Shown: positions 26,476 to 35,976 of the stretch, in pieces | Position numbering within the stretch: position 1 is the first letter of the stretch | Layout: each line of letters begins with the position of its first letter | From: Sphingomonas sp. | GTDB lineage: Bacteria; Pseudomonadota; Alphaproteobacteria; Sphingomonadales; Sphingomonadaceae | NCBI RefSeq assembly: GCF_019749955.1 | Contig: NZ_JAIEPC010000043.1 | Coordinates: forward strand, 1-64,000 | Length of the DNA stretch: 64,000 nucleotides | Direction: 5' to 3' | The notes under the pieces: model-generated | What the model saw: the letters and a program-made list of their open reading frames with translations, nothing else | Told to the model about the DNA's origin: nothing | The model's database searches: none | Translations under genes and position numbers: made by a program

Positions 26476-27441
26476 CTATTGCCGATCAAGATATCGCTCG
26501 ACCGTATTGATCGTCGATTTCATCATCTTAAACTGCAGGGGTCGGATCAACTGGCCCGTGCGGCTATGCCTTGCGATGGCAGCCGCTGCATCGAAATAGT
26601 GCCGATGCTGTCCCATCAAGCTGACGAGATGCGGCCGATAGGCATGCTCGCGCATCACCCGCACCAGCCCCAAGCCGCCGAGCGCCTCGATCGCAACCTG
26701 ATCGCCGACGGCCAGTTCAAAGATCGCTGCAATTGGCAATGGGGTCGCGACCGTGCGATGCGGATCGACATAATATTTCGCCATGTCCGATCGCACCGCG
26801 ACACCTTTGCGATGGTGCGCGGCAAGCCCGTCAACCGCGCTGTCCCATAATTTGTGCCGTCGGCCATCGGGCGCGACCATGGGTGTGCCGTCAGCGGCAA
26901 AGCTGATCGCGCAGAAATCATCGGCGACGTGATCATAGCCTGCTTCGACCAGCGCGGCGGCAAGCGTCGACTTGCCCGCGCCCGAGGGGCCGCAGAACAG
27001 CACCGCTGCGTCGCCGATCCGCACGGCGCTGGCGTGCAACAGCACCATACCGCGCTGGTGCAGCAGCGCACCGAAGCCGGTGCCGCCGAGGTAGAGTGCC
27101 ATATCGTCGGCGAGCGCATCAGGCAGCGGATCGTAGAGCATGGTCGTCCCATGCCGCATCGACATGCGCATTAGGTCGGCGATCTCGAAGTTCAATTCGT
27201 GATGGGCATTGGCCATCGCTGCCGGCGGCAGCACCGCGCGCGCGATCGTCACGTCTGCGGTGTCGGGCGATCCGTCCAGCGACGGCCCGGGCAGCAAACC
27301 CGGCATCGGCAGGTCGCTCACCACCTTCAGCCCGGCGACGGTATAGACATGACGGACCAAGCGATTTTCCCCCGTTGCTTCACCCTTGCCAGCAAGCGAC
27401 GCCCGCGCCAAGCGGTTGCGACGGCGGCGCGCTTGGTACAT
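26476..27441 (-). CDS. HPr kinase-like lasso peptide kinase
   Basis: A 321-aa protein related to HPr serine kinases. The Walker A loop GPSGAGKST is at about residues 151-159, following LLHASAVRIGDAAVLF, with the acidic DHVADDF motif shortly after. Relatives in lasso peptide loci phosphorylate the C-terminal serine of the precursor. It is convergent to the precursor gene and divergent from the cyclase gene. The ATG at 27441 leaves only 29 bases before the cyclase start; an in-frame TTG at 27360 with a GGGGGA ribosome site is an alternative that fits the family start better. Confidence 0.82.
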   Translation of the reverse strand: MYQARRRRNRLARASLAGKGEATGENRLVRHVYTVAGLKVVSDLPMPGLLPGPSLDGSPDTADVTIARAVLPPAAMANAHHELNFEIADLMRMSMRHGTTMLYDPLPDALADDMALYLGGTGFGALLHQRGMVLLHASAVRIGDAAVLFCGPSGAGKSTLAAALVEAGYDHVADDFCAISFAADGTPMVAPDGRRHKLWDSAVDGLAAHHRKGVAVRSDMAKYYVDPHRTVATPLPIAAIFELAVGDQVAIEALGGLGLVRVMREHAYRPHLVSLMGQHRHYFDAAAAIARHSRTGQLIRPLQFKMMKSTINTVERYLDRQ

Positions 27442-27470
27442 GCCGACCGCAGACGGGGTGATGACGAACA

Positions 27471-29405
27471 GTGAGCGCGATTGCGGGACTTTGGCGGTTC
27501 GAGGGGCAAGGCGAGGTCGCGCGCGATCTGGCGCGGATGCTCGCGGCGCTGCGGCCCTATGGGTCGCACGACACTGCCGAATGGGCCGATGGCGCGGTAG
27601 GGCTGGGGCGGTGCCTCCACCGGACGCTGCCCGAAGATCGATACGATCGCCAGCCTTTGCAAACCCCGGACGCGCGACTGACGCTCGTCGCTGATGTCCG
27701 TCTCGACAATCGCGAGGAGCTGGCGGCTGCGCTTGGCCAGCCGACGGGGAGCATCGCCAACCGTTGTGATGCCGCGCTGCTGCTCGATTGCCTCGCGCGC
27801 TGGGGTGAACGCGCGGTTGATCGAATCATCGGCGATTTCGCCTTTGCTTGTTGGGACGCGGCGGACCAGACCTTGCTGCTGGCGCGCGACTATCGCGGTA
27901 ATCGCCCGCTCTATTTCCACCGCGGCGACGGGATGATCGCGGTCGCGTCGATGGCCAAAGGGCTGCACGCGCTGGCCGAGGTGCCCTATGCGCCCGATTT
28001 GCAGACCAGCGCCGATTTTCTGGTGTTGATGCCCGCTGCCGAGACGCCGAGCTTCTGGCAAGGAATAGAGCGCGTGCCGCCAGGGACGATCCTGTCGGTC
28101 ACCCGATCGGCAATCGCGTCGCGGCGCTATTGGCAACCTGCCCGACCCGACCGTGCCGCACCACCGCGCGATTATGTCGAGGGCTTGCGGCATCATCTCG
28201 ATCAGGCGGTCGCTGCGCGGTTGCGCGGGGCAGGGACGACGGTGGGCGCGCATCTGAGCTCGGGGTGGGACAGCGCGTCAGTGGCCGCAACTGCGGCGCG
28301 GCTGCTGGCGGGTAGGGGATCGGTGGCGGCCTTCACCTCGGTACCCGAGCCCGACTGTGCGCCGGTTGAGGATCGCTGGCGCTTTGCCGATGAAGGGCCA
28401 CTCGCCGCGCAGACCGCCGCGCTTTATCCGAACATCGAGCACGTCCTGCTGCGCACCGGCCGCACATCGCCGCTCGAAATGCTTGACCGCGATTTCTTCC
28501 TGTTCGAAATGCCGCTGCTCAACCGCTGCAACATGCCGTGGATGCTCGGCATCCTCAATGAGGCCAAGCGGCGAGGCATCGGCGTGATGCTCACCGGCGA
28601 AATAGGCAATATGTCGCTCAGCTATGCGGGGGAGGAATATCTGCCGCAGCTGCTGCGCGAAGGGCGGCTGATCGAGCTGGCGCGGGTCAGCCGCGCGCTG
28701 GTGCGGCAGGGGTCGATGCGGTGGCGCGGGCTGGCGTCGCGGCTGTTGCTGCCGTTTCTGCCGGGCGGGGTCGAGCAGGCGATTCGGCAGCGCCGCTGGA
28801 AGCTCGATCATGATCCGCTGGCGCATACGGCAGTCAATCGCGACGTGTACCGCGATGTCGACCTCGACAAACGGGCGCGGGCGCGCGGCATGGACCTCGC
28901 CTATCGGCCTTGGCACGATGGCTTTGCAATGCGGATGTTCGTGATCGGTCGCAACGACCCGGGCAATTATCACAAAGGCTATCTGGCCGGCTGGGGCGTC
29001 GACCAGCGTGATCCGACCAACGACCGACGGCTGGTCGACTATATGCTTGCCGCGCCGATGGATGAATTTGTGAGGGGCGGGCGCTTTAGGAGCTTGCCGC
29101 GCCGCGCGCTCGCCGACCGCTTGCCCGCCGCCGTGCTCGATGAGCCGCGCAAGGGCTTGCAGGCCGCCGATTGGCATTTGGGGTTCGATTCGGCGCGCGC
29201 CTCGATGCGCGAAGAACTGGCGCGGATCGCTGCCTGCGCGCCCGCCGGCAACTTGCTCGATCTCGACCGGCTGAGCGCGCTTGAGCGCGACTGGCCGACC
29301 GATGGCTGGGGGTCGGAGGCGGTGACGCAGGAATATCGGCTGGCAATGCTGCGCGGGGTTTCGGTAGGGCATTTCCTGCGCAAGGCGAGCCAGAGCAATG
29401 GCTGA
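27471..29405 (+). CDS. Asparagine synthetase-like lasso cyclase (C protein)
   Basis: A 644-aa protein with an N-terminal glutaminase-like domain (about 1-190) and a C-terminal Asn-synthase ATP domain. The catalytic N-terminal Cys of true asparagine synthetases is absent (MSAIAGLWRF), as usual for lasso cyclases. The ATP-pyrophosphatase loop is SSGWDSAS around residue 263. It should adenylate the Asp8 side chain of the core and close the ring with the Gly1 amine. The GTG start at 27471 is used. It overlaps the B2 gene by eight bases. Confidence 0.85.
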   Translation: MSAIAGLWRFEGQGEVARDLARMLAALRPYGSHDTAEWADGAVGLGRCLHRTLPEDRYDRQPLQTPDARLTLVADVRLDNREELAAALGQPTGSIANRCDAALLLDCLARWGERAVDRIIGDFAFACWDAADQTLLLARDYRGNRPLYFHRGDGMIAVASMAKGLHALAEVPYAPDLQTSADFLVLMPAAETPSFWQGIERVPPGTILSVTRSAIASRRYWQPARPDRAAPPRDYVEGLRHHLDQAVAARLRGAGTTVGAHLSSGWDSASVAATAARLLAGRGSVAAFTSVPEPDCAPVEDRWRFADEGPLAAQTAALYPNIEHVLLRTGRTSPLEMLDRDFFLFEMPLLNRCNMPWMLGILNEAKRRGIGVMLTGEIGNMSLSYAGEEYLPQLLREGRLIELARVSRALVRQGSMRWRGLASRLLLPFLPGGVEQAIRQRRWKLDHDPLAHTAVNRDVYRDVDLDKRARARGMDLAYRPWHDGFAMRMFVIGRNDPGNYHKGYLAGWGVDQRDPTNDRRLVDYMLAAPMDEFVRGGRFRSLPRRALADRLPAAVLDEPRKGLQAADWHLGFDSARASMREELARIAACAPAGNLLDLDRLSALERDWPTDGWGSEAVTQEYRLAMLRGVSVGHFLRKASQSNG

Positions 29406-29931
29406 CGGTCCGCGCGGTGGACGCTCGGCGGTGGGCCGCCTAGCGTTGGGGACGATGATGGGAAGCCACCCTTTGCGCCGCGCCCGCACCCTGGTGTCGA
29501 TTGGCTGGGCGCGTCAGCGGCTGGTGCCCGAAGCGGCGCTCGCGCTGCTGGTGGCGCGAATCAGATTGCTCGCGGTGCCCTTTCCCAAGCTTGCCGCGCG
29601 CTGGGGGTCGTTGATCCCGGTGGGCGACCCCCGGCTGACGATGCCCGAGGCATCCACCGATGCAGCCGAGCTGGCGCGCGCAATCGGCTGGGCCGTCACG
29701 GCGACGGCGTCGGTGATGCCGTTCAAGGCCATGTGCATCCAACAAGCGGTCGCCGCGCGCGGGATGCTGGCGCAGCGTGGTGTCGCGAGTGTCCTCCATT
29801 ACGGCGCTGGTCGTGATGAGACGGGGGCGCTGGTTGCGCATGCGTGGCTCGATGCCGCGGGCGTGAAGGTAACGGGCTATCCGATCGCGTCGGGCATTGC
29901 CGAAATCGGCGCGTTCGTCCCGCCGCAATGA
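29398..29931 (+). CDS. Lasso peptide B2 (transglutaminase-like leader protease)
   Basis: A 177-aa cysteine protease of the lasso B2 family, which removes the leader peptide. The catalytic Cys113 is in KAMCIQQA and His148 with Asp152 in AHAWLD, the usual Cys-His-Asp order. There is no fused PqqD domain, matching the separate pqqD-like gene at 25743-26069. The start overlaps the cyclase end. The N-terminal ~25 residues are basic and poorly conserved, so a later start is possible. Confidence 0.87.
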   Translation: MADGPRGGRSAVGRLALGTMMGSHPLRRARTLVSIGWARQRLVPEAALALLVARIRLLAVPFPKLAARWGSLIPVGDPRLTMPEASTDAAELARAIGWAVTATASVMPFKAMCIQQAVAARGMLAQRGVASVLHYGAGRDETGALVAHAWLDAAGVKVTGYPIASGIAEIGAFVPPQ

Positions 29932-29941
29932 AGCACCGCTG

Positions 29942-31666
29942 ATGACGGACCGAGCCGGGACCGCGCTGGGTTTCACGCGCGATGTGGCGCGCTTTGCCGG
30001 GCGCGGCGGCTTGGTCGCGGTGCTGCTTTCGATCGTGACCGCGGTGACCGAAGGCGCGGCGCTGGCGCTGGTCGCGCCGCTGCTGGCGTTGCTCGCGGGC
30101 GGCGCGCTGCCGGGGCGGGTGCTGGCGCGCGCCTTCGCGAGCATGGGGATTGCGACGCCTTTTGCTCAGCTCGCGTGCCTGCTCGGGCTGATCGGTGTGC
30201 TGTGGATCGCGCGCGGGGTGCTGGCGTGGCAGCGCGACATGCGGCTCGCGATGCTGACGATGGGGTTTGCCGAAGCGCAACGGCGCCGGATCGTCACGCA
30301 GCTCGCGGCAGCGCCGTGGGGGCAGGTCGCGGCGATGCAGCATGCGCGGATCGTCCAGGCGCTGGGCGGCGACGTCGCCCGCATCTCGCAGGCGACGCAG
30401 ATGCTGGTCCAGATTGCGGTGGCGAGCGTGATGCTGGTTGCCTTCGCGCTGGTGGCATTGCTGCTCGCGCCGTTGCTGGCGGCGATTGCGCTTGGCTTGC
30501 TGGTGCTGGTCGGCGCCGGACTCGCGCTGCTGCTGCGCCGTACGCAGGATATCGGGACGCTGGCGGTGCGGGCCAATCTGGAGCTGGCCGAAGCATCGAC
30601 GCGCTTTCTGGGCGGGCTGCGCGTCGCCGCGAGCCAGAATCTGCAACCGAGCTTCGTCGAGCGGTTCGAGGCAGGGCTTGCCGCCGTTCGGGTGCAGCAG
30701 GTGCAATTCATCCGCCAGCAGAATAGCGCGCGGCTGATCGTGTCGGGGGCAGCGCTGGCGGTGGGCGCGGTGATTGCGCTGGTCGGGCGCGGTTGGCTGG
30801 AGGCGCCGCTGCCGCAGCTCGGCGCGCTGATGCTGGTGCTGTCGCGGCTGGGCGGGCCAGTGTCGCAAATCCAGCAATCGATGCAGCAGCTCTTCTTCGC
30901 GCTGCCCGCTTATGCCCAACTCACGAGCCTGGCCGATGCGATCGTCCCGGCGCCGCCCGAGACCGGTCCGGCGCCGAGCTTGCCTGACGGCGCGACGATC
31001 CGGGTCGAGTCCGTCCATTTCGCCCATCTCGCGCGCGGCGGTGGGGATAGCCCGGCGCCCGTGCTCGACGGCGCGAGCCTGACGATCAGCCCCGGCGAGA
31101 TGGTGGGGCTGACCGGCGCGTCGGGCGTGGGCAAATCGACCTTGGCCGATCTGCTCGTCGGGCTGCTCACGCCGCAATCGGGCACGGTGCGCGTTGGTGA
31201 TGTCGCGGTCGCCGGGGCGGCGGCCACGGCGTGGCGCGAGCAGATCGCTTATGCCGCGCAGGACCCCTATCTGTTTCACGCGAGCGTGCGCGAAAACCTG
31301 TTGTGGGGTGCGCGCGATCCTGATGATGCGGCGATCTGGGCCGCGCTCGAAACTGCCGCCGCTGCCGATCTGGTGCGTGCGCTGCCCGAGGGGCTGGCGA
31401 CGATCGTCGGCGAGCGCGGTGCGCTGCTGTCGGGCGGCGAGCGCCAGCGGCTGGCGATGGCGCGCGCGCTGCTGCGCGGCGGGCGGCTGCTGATCCTCGA
31501 CGAAGCGACCAGCGCGGTCGATCTGGCCACCGAGGCACGGATTTTTGCCGCCCTGCGCGCGCAGGTGCCGCGTCCGGCGATGCTGGTGATCGCGCACCGC
31601 GCCGAGACGCTCGCCTTTTGCGACCGGGTCATTCGCTTGCAGGCTGGCCGGGTCGAACAATCGTAA
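29942..31666 (+). CDS. ABC transporter of the lasso peptide locus (D protein)
   Basis: A 574-aa fused membrane/ATPase exporter. Six helices lie in the first ~320 residues; then Walker A GASGVGKST, signature LSGGERQR, Walker B LLILDEATSAVD and AHRAET. By position it exports the mature lasso peptide and gives self-immunity. I chose ATG 29942, ten bases after the B2 stop, because the frame upstream to 29897 overlaps B2 without family similarity. Confidence 0.87.
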   Translation: MTDRAGTALGFTRDVARFAGRGGLVAVLLSIVTAVTEGAALALVAPLLALLAGGALPGRVLARAFASMGIATPFAQLACLLGLIGVLWIARGVLAWQRDMRLAMLTMGFAEAQRRRIVTQLAAAPWGQVAAMQHARIVQALGGDVARISQATQMLVQIAVASVMLVAFALVALLLAPLLAAIALGLLVLVGAGLALLLRRTQDIGTLAVRANLELAEASTRFLGGLRVAASQNLQPSFVERFEAGLAAVRVQQVQFIRQQNSARLIVSGAALAVGAVIALVGRGWLEAPLPQLGALMLVLSRLGGPVSQIQQSMQQLFFALPAYAQLTSLADAIVPAPPETGPAPSLPDGATIRVESVHFAHLARGGGDSPAPVLDGASLTISPGEMVGLTGASGVGKSTLADLLVGLLTPQSGTVRVGDVAVAGAAATAWREQIAYAAQDPYLFHASVRENLLWGARDPDDAAIWAALETAAAADLVRALPEGLATIVGERGALLSGGERQRLAMARALLRGGRLLILDEATSAVDLATEARIFAALRAQVPRPAMLVIAHRAETLAFCDRVIRLQAGRVEQS

Positions 31667-31733
31667 AGCCGATCAATGACAAAGTGGCGGCGTCGGGCTA
31701 GTCTCGGCGCGCCCGCGCATTGCCGGCCCGGGG

Positions 31734-33776
31734 ATGCCTGTGACGATGACGAGTCCGCACGACCCGGTGGACCCCCACCAGCCGCTCGACGAGGCGGTGG
31801 CAGGTCCGGGTGACAGCCAGGCACCGGCGTTCCTGCGCGGCGGCGGGACGCTCGGGGCGCTGATCCGCGCGCATGATTGGGTGGCGACCCCGCTCGGGCC
31901 GCCGTCGGGCTGGCCGCAGAGCTTGCGCACGGTTGTGCGGCTGATGCTCGGCACGCGCCACCCGATGTTCATTTTCTGGGGTGCTGAGGGCACATGCCTC
32001 TACAATGACGGCTATCGGGCGTCGCTCGGCCCTGAGAAGCATCCGGCGATGCTCGGCGCGCCCGCCGTCGAGGCGTGGGCCGAGATTTGGCCGGTGATCG
32101 GCCCGCAGATCGCGCTGGTGATGCAGGGGCAGGGCGCGACGTGGCATCAGGACCATCTGATCCCGATCCTGCGTCACGGGCGCCACGAAAATGTCTATTG
32201 GACCTATAGCTATAGCCCGATCGACGACGATAGCGCGCCGGGCGGGATCGCCGGGGTGTTGGTGATCTGCACCGAAACGACCACGCGGGTGATGGCGGAA
32301 CAGCGGCAGGCGTTTGTCGTGTCGCTGGTTGATGCGCTGCGCGATATGGGCGATCCGGGCGCCGTGCTTGCAACGGCGTCGGCGATGCTCGGCGAGCGGC
32401 TCGGCGTCGACAGCGTCGGGTTCATCGATGCCGATCTCGCCACCGATTCGATGACGATCGAGCATGAATGGCACCGCGCCGGTGGGCGGACGGTGGCGGG
32501 GCGGCACCGGGTCATCACTTTCGGGCCAGCGCTGACGGGTGAATTGCGCAGCGGCAACACCGTGGTCGTCGATGATGTTGCGCAGGAAGAGCGCATCGTC
32601 GCGCCGGTGCGGGTCGGGCTGGTGGCGGCCGGAGTCGGCGCCTTTGTCGTGGTGCCGCTGTGGCGCGAAAATGCGCTGCGCAGTCTGATGTTCGTCGTCG
32701 CCGCGCAGCCGCGGAGCTGGAGCGATACCGAGCAAAGCCTGATCGCCGATGTCGCCGAACGGACCGCCGCCGCGCGCGCTTCGGCGCGGGCGCATCGTGC
32801 GCTTGCGGACAATGAGCGGCTGTTGCGCGCGATCGGCGAAAGTTCGGGCGAGTTGATTTTCGCCAAGGACCGCGCGCACCGGATGCTCTATGCCAATTCG
32901 GCGACGCTGGCAGTGATCGGCAAGCCCGCCGACGCGGTGATCGGTCACACCGAGGAGGAGTGGCACGAAGACCAGGACGAGGCGACCGCGATCATCACCA
33001 ATGATCGCGCGGTGATGGACAGCGGCGAGATCATCCGGGTCGAGGAGCATTTCACGACGCCCGACGGCGAGGTCCGCATTTTTCAGGGGACCAAGGCGCC
33101 AATGCGCGACAGCGACGGCACGATCGTTGGCGTGGTCGGCGTCACCACCGACGTCACCGAGCACAGCCGCGCGCAGCGGCGCTTGCGGCTGATGATCGAC
33201 GAGCTCAACCACCGCGTGAAGAACACGCTCGCGATCGTTCAGGGCATTGCCTATCAAACCTTTCGGCAGGAAGGCATCGCGATCGAAGCGCGTGAAGCGT
33301 TTGACCAGCGGCTCGCCGCACTCGGCAAGGCGCATGGCCTGTTGACGCGCGAAAGCTGGGAATCGGCCGATCTGGCGGCGGTGGCGGTCGAGGCCTGCGC
33401 ACCGCATCTCGACGGCGCTGACCGGATCACGATGGTCGGCCCGTCGCTCCGGCTCGCGCCCAAGACGGCGGTGACGATCGCGATGGCGCTGCATGAACTG
33501 TGCACCAATGCGGCCAAATATGGCGCGCTGTCGGTCGATTCGGGGCGGGTTGCACTCTCTTGGTCGATCGAGCGCGGCGCGCATCACCGGCTGCATCTGC
33601 GCTGGCAGGAATCGGGCGGTCCGCCCGTCGTGGCGCCCAGCCGTCGTGGCTTTGGCTCGCTGATGATCGAGCGCGCGCTGTCGACTGAATTGCAAGGCGA
33701 AGTCCAGCTCGACTTCCGGCTCGAGGGCTTGGTCTGCACGATCGATGCGCCGCTGCCGGACGCCAATACGGCTTGA
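31734..33776 (+). CDS. PAS/GAF sensor histidine kinase of the HWE type
   Basis: A 680-aa soluble sensor kinase with no transmembrane segment. An N-terminal PAS-like domain (about 60-190) is followed by a GAF domain (about 205-345), a second PAS domain (about 360-480) and an HWE/HisKA_2 kinase core. The phospho-acceptor histidine sits in ELNHRVKNTLAIVQ and the N-box in ELCTNAAKYG. HWE kinases often answer light, redox or general stress and may signal through the PhyR-type pathway. No response regulator gene adjoins it, so it is an orphan kinase here. Confidence 0.87.
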   Translation: MPVTMTSPHDPVDPHQPLDEAVAGPGDSQAPAFLRGGGTLGALIRAHDWVATPLGPPSGWPQSLRTVVRLMLGTRHPMFIFWGAEGTCLYNDGYRASLGPEKHPAMLGAPAVEAWAEIWPVIGPQIALVMQGQGATWHQDHLIPILRHGRHENVYWTYSYSPIDDDSAPGGIAGVLVICTETTTRVMAEQRQAFVVSLVDALRDMGDPGAVLATASAMLGERLGVDSVGFIDADLATDSMTIEHEWHRAGGRTVAGRHRVITFGPALTGELRSGNTVVVDDVAQEERIVAPVRVGLVAAGVGAFVVVPLWRENALRSLMFVVAAQPRSWSDTEQSLIADVAERTAAARASARAHRALADNERLLRAIGESSGELIFAKDRAHRMLYANSATLAVIGKPADAVIGHTEEEWHEDQDEATAIITNDRAVMDSGEIIRVEEHFTTPDGEVRIFQGTKAPMRDSDGTIVGVVGVTTDVTEHSRAQRRLRLMIDELNHRVKNTLAIVQGIAYQTFRQEGIAIEAREAFDQRLAALGKAHGLLTRESWESADLAAVAVEACAPHLDGADRITMVGPSLRLAPKTAVTIAMALHELCTNAAKYGALSVDSGRVALSWSIERGAHHRLHLRWQESGGPPVVAPSRRGFGSLMIERALSTELQGEVQLDFRLEGLVCTIDAPLPDANTA

Positions 33777-33906
33777 TCGTGCGGCATAGTCTCGCCCGCG
33801 TGCGATGATTGCATGCCGACATGGCACGGCATAGACACAGCGCTACATCCCGCGCGACGGGGGATCATCAACGCGCCTGACCGACGGCGCCGCTGAACTG
33901 GATTTT

Positions 33907-34815
33907 ATGCACGATCTCGCGATTTTCTATGAACATCCCGCCTGGTTCGCGTCGCTGTTCGCGGCGCTTGATGCGCGGGGCGTCGATTATGTGCGCATCG
34001 GAATCGAGGGGCATCGCTTTGATCCCGCCGGCGCGCCACCGCCCGCCCGCGTGGTGTTCAGTCGGCTCGCAATGTCGAGCTTTCTGCGCTCGCCCGATCA
34101 CGCGATCTATTACGCGCACGCCCTGTTCGCGCATTGGGCGGGGCAGGGCGCGCGCGTGATCAACGGTGCCGATGTGCTGGCGGTCGACGCGAACAAGGCG
34201 CGACAGCTCGCCCTCATCACCAGCCTTGGGCTCGCGGTGCCCGCAACGCGCGTCGTCCACCGTTCGGTCGACATCATCGCGGCGGCAGCCGAACTCCGCT
34301 ATCCGCTGGTGGTGAAGGCCAATGTCGGCGGGTCGGGCGCCGGGATTATGCGCTATGATACCCCCGCCGAGCTCGCCGTCGCCGTCGCCGACAAGTTTCT
34401 GCCGACGAGCATCGACGGCGTGTTGCTGGTGCAGGAATATGTGCCCGCGCGTGACGGCGTGATCACCCGGATTGAAACGCTCGACCGGCGCTATCTCTAT
34501 GCACTTGATGTCGCCGGGGGTGGCGCGTTCGATCTCTGCCCGGCCGATGCCTGCGTCGCCGATGGCAAGCCGATCACGATGACGAAGGTAGACCCCGATG
34601 CGACGCTGATCGACGCCGCCGAACGCATTGCAGCGGCGGCCGGGCTCGATATCGGCGGGGTCGAAGTGATGATCGACGACCGCGACGGCACCCCGCGCTT
34701 CTATGATATCAATGCGCTGTCCAACTTTGTTGCCAAGCCGCTCGACGTCTTGGGCTGGGACCCGCACGAACGTCTCGTCGACTATCTGGTCGCCGAAATC
34801 GAACGAGGAAAGTGA
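33907..34815 (+). CDS. ATP-grasp family ligase (RimK-like)
   Basis: A 302-aa enzyme of the ATP-grasp superfamily, which joins a carboxylate to an amine or thiol through an acyl phosphate. Visible elements are the ATP-lid segment YPLVVKANVGGSGAGIMRY, the VQEYVPARDG strand and the Mg-binding GGVEVMIDD / FYDINALSNF block near the C-terminus. The substrate is not predictable. It overlaps the flavin-dependent oxidoreductase by one base (TGATG), so the two should act in one pathway. No strong ribosome site precedes the ATG. Confidence 0.78.
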   Translation: MHDLAIFYEHPAWFASLFAALDARGVDYVRIGIEGHRFDPAGAPPPARVVFSRLAMSSFLRSPDHAIYYAHALFAHWAGQGARVINGADVLAVDANKARQLALITSLGLAVPATRVVHRSVDIIAAAAELRYPLVVKANVGGSGAGIMRYDTPAELAVAVADKFLPTSIDGVLLVQEYVPARDGVITRIETLDRRYLYALDVAGGGAFDLCPADACVADGKPITMTKVDPDATLIDAAERIAAAAGLDIGGVEVMIDDRDGTPRFYDINALSNFVAKPLDVLGWDPHERLVDYLVAEIERGK

Positions 34816-35837
34816 TGCGTTACGGTTACTGGATGCCCGTGTTTGGTGGTTGGCTGCGCAATGTGCCCGACGAGGGGATGGATGCGAGCTGGGCCTATAC
34901 CAAGGCGCTCGCCCAGCGGTCCGAAGCGCTCGGCTACGACCTGTCGTTGATCGCCGAGCTCAACATGAACGACATCAAGGGCGTCGGTGCGCCGACGCTC
35001 GATGCCTGGTCGACGGCGGCGGCGCTCGCGGCGGTGACCGAAACGCTCGAGCTGATGGTCGCGGTGCGGCCCAATTTTCACCAGCCTGCGCTGTTCGCCA
35101 AGGCCGCCGCGAATATCGACCAGATTGCGGGCGGGCGGCTCGCGCTGAATGTGGTGTCGAGCTGGTGGGCCGATGAGGCCAAGCGCTATGGCCTGCAATT
35201 CGACCAGCACGACGATCGCTATGCGCGCACCAGCGAATGGCTGACGATGGTCGAGGGGCTGTGGTCGGAGGAGGAATTCGACTTCCAGGGCAAATTCTAC
35301 AACGCCGACAAGGCGATTTGTAGCCCCAAGCCGGTCAAGCATCCGACCATCTACGCCGGCGGCGAGAGCGAGGCCGCCAAGACGCTGATCGTCAATCAAT
35401 GCGACGCCTATGTGATGCACGGCGATCCGGTTGAGAATATTGCGCCCAAGATCGCCGACATGGCCGCGCGGCGCGAAGCCACCGGCAAGCCGCCAATGCA
35501 GTACGGCATGGCCGCTTATGCGATCGTGCGCGACAGCGAAGCCGAAGCGCAGCGCGAGCTGGCGCGCATTACCGAAGTGAGCGAGCTGCCGGCCGGCTAC
35601 GATAATTTCGATCAATGGCTGTCGGGCACGCAGCTCGAACGAGAAATGAAAATCCATGAATATTCGGTATCGAACCGTGGCTTGCGCCCCAATCTTGTCG
35701 GCACACCCGAACAATTGCGTGAGCGGATCGAGGCCTATGAGGATGCCGGTCTCGACCTGCTGCTGCTCCAGATGAGCCCGCAGGCGGAAGAGATGGAGCG
35801 GTTCGCGGCGCAGGTGATGCAGCGCGGTGGCCACTAA
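34815..35837 (+). CDS. LLM class flavin-dependent oxidoreductase (monooxygenase)
   Basis: A 340-aa luciferase-like TIM-barrel protein resembling SsuD/SfnG-type FMNH2-dependent monooxygenases. Typical segments are RYGYWMPVFGGW at the start, LALNVVSSWWADEAKRYG in the middle and HPTIYAGGESEAAK, a flavin-phosphate contact. It likely cleaves a C-S bond or oxidises a small molecule, but the pairing with an ATP-grasp ligase is not part of the standard sulfonate pathway. Translation is coupled to the ATP-grasp gene. Confidence 0.85.
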   Translation: MRYGYWMPVFGGWLRNVPDEGMDASWAYTKALAQRSEALGYDLSLIAELNMNDIKGVGAPTLDAWSTAAALAAVTETLELMVAVRPNFHQPALFAKAAANIDQIAGGRLALNVVSSWWADEAKRYGLQFDQHDDRYARTSEWLTMVEGLWSEEEFDFQGKFYNADKAICSPKPVKHPTIYAGGESEAAKTLIVNQCDAYVMHGDPVENIAPKIADMAARREATGKPPMQYGMAAYAIVRDSEAEAQRELARITEVSELPAGYDNFDQWLSGTQLEREMKIHEYSVSNRGLRPNLVGTPEQLRERIEAYEDAGLDLLLLQMSPQAEEMERFAAQVMQRGGH

Positions 35838-35976
35838 CGACCATAGGTCGACGCCGCACCATTTTCGCATTCTTGCGGCGAAATGAGCACGGCACCGTTA
35901 CGATGGGCCGGATTGTGATAAGATCATTTGCAACGCTGATGGCACGCAAACGCACGCCAAATGAGGGAGGGTTGGA

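Noticed and set aside
29723-33827. Long minus-strand frames opposite the lasso exporter and the histidine kinase
   Set aside because: Arg/His/Gln-rich shadows of clear plus-strand genes.
35853-35879. Hairpin GCCGCA/TGCGGC after the oxidoreductase gene as a terminator
   Set aside because: Loop of 15 bases and no T-tract; support too weak.
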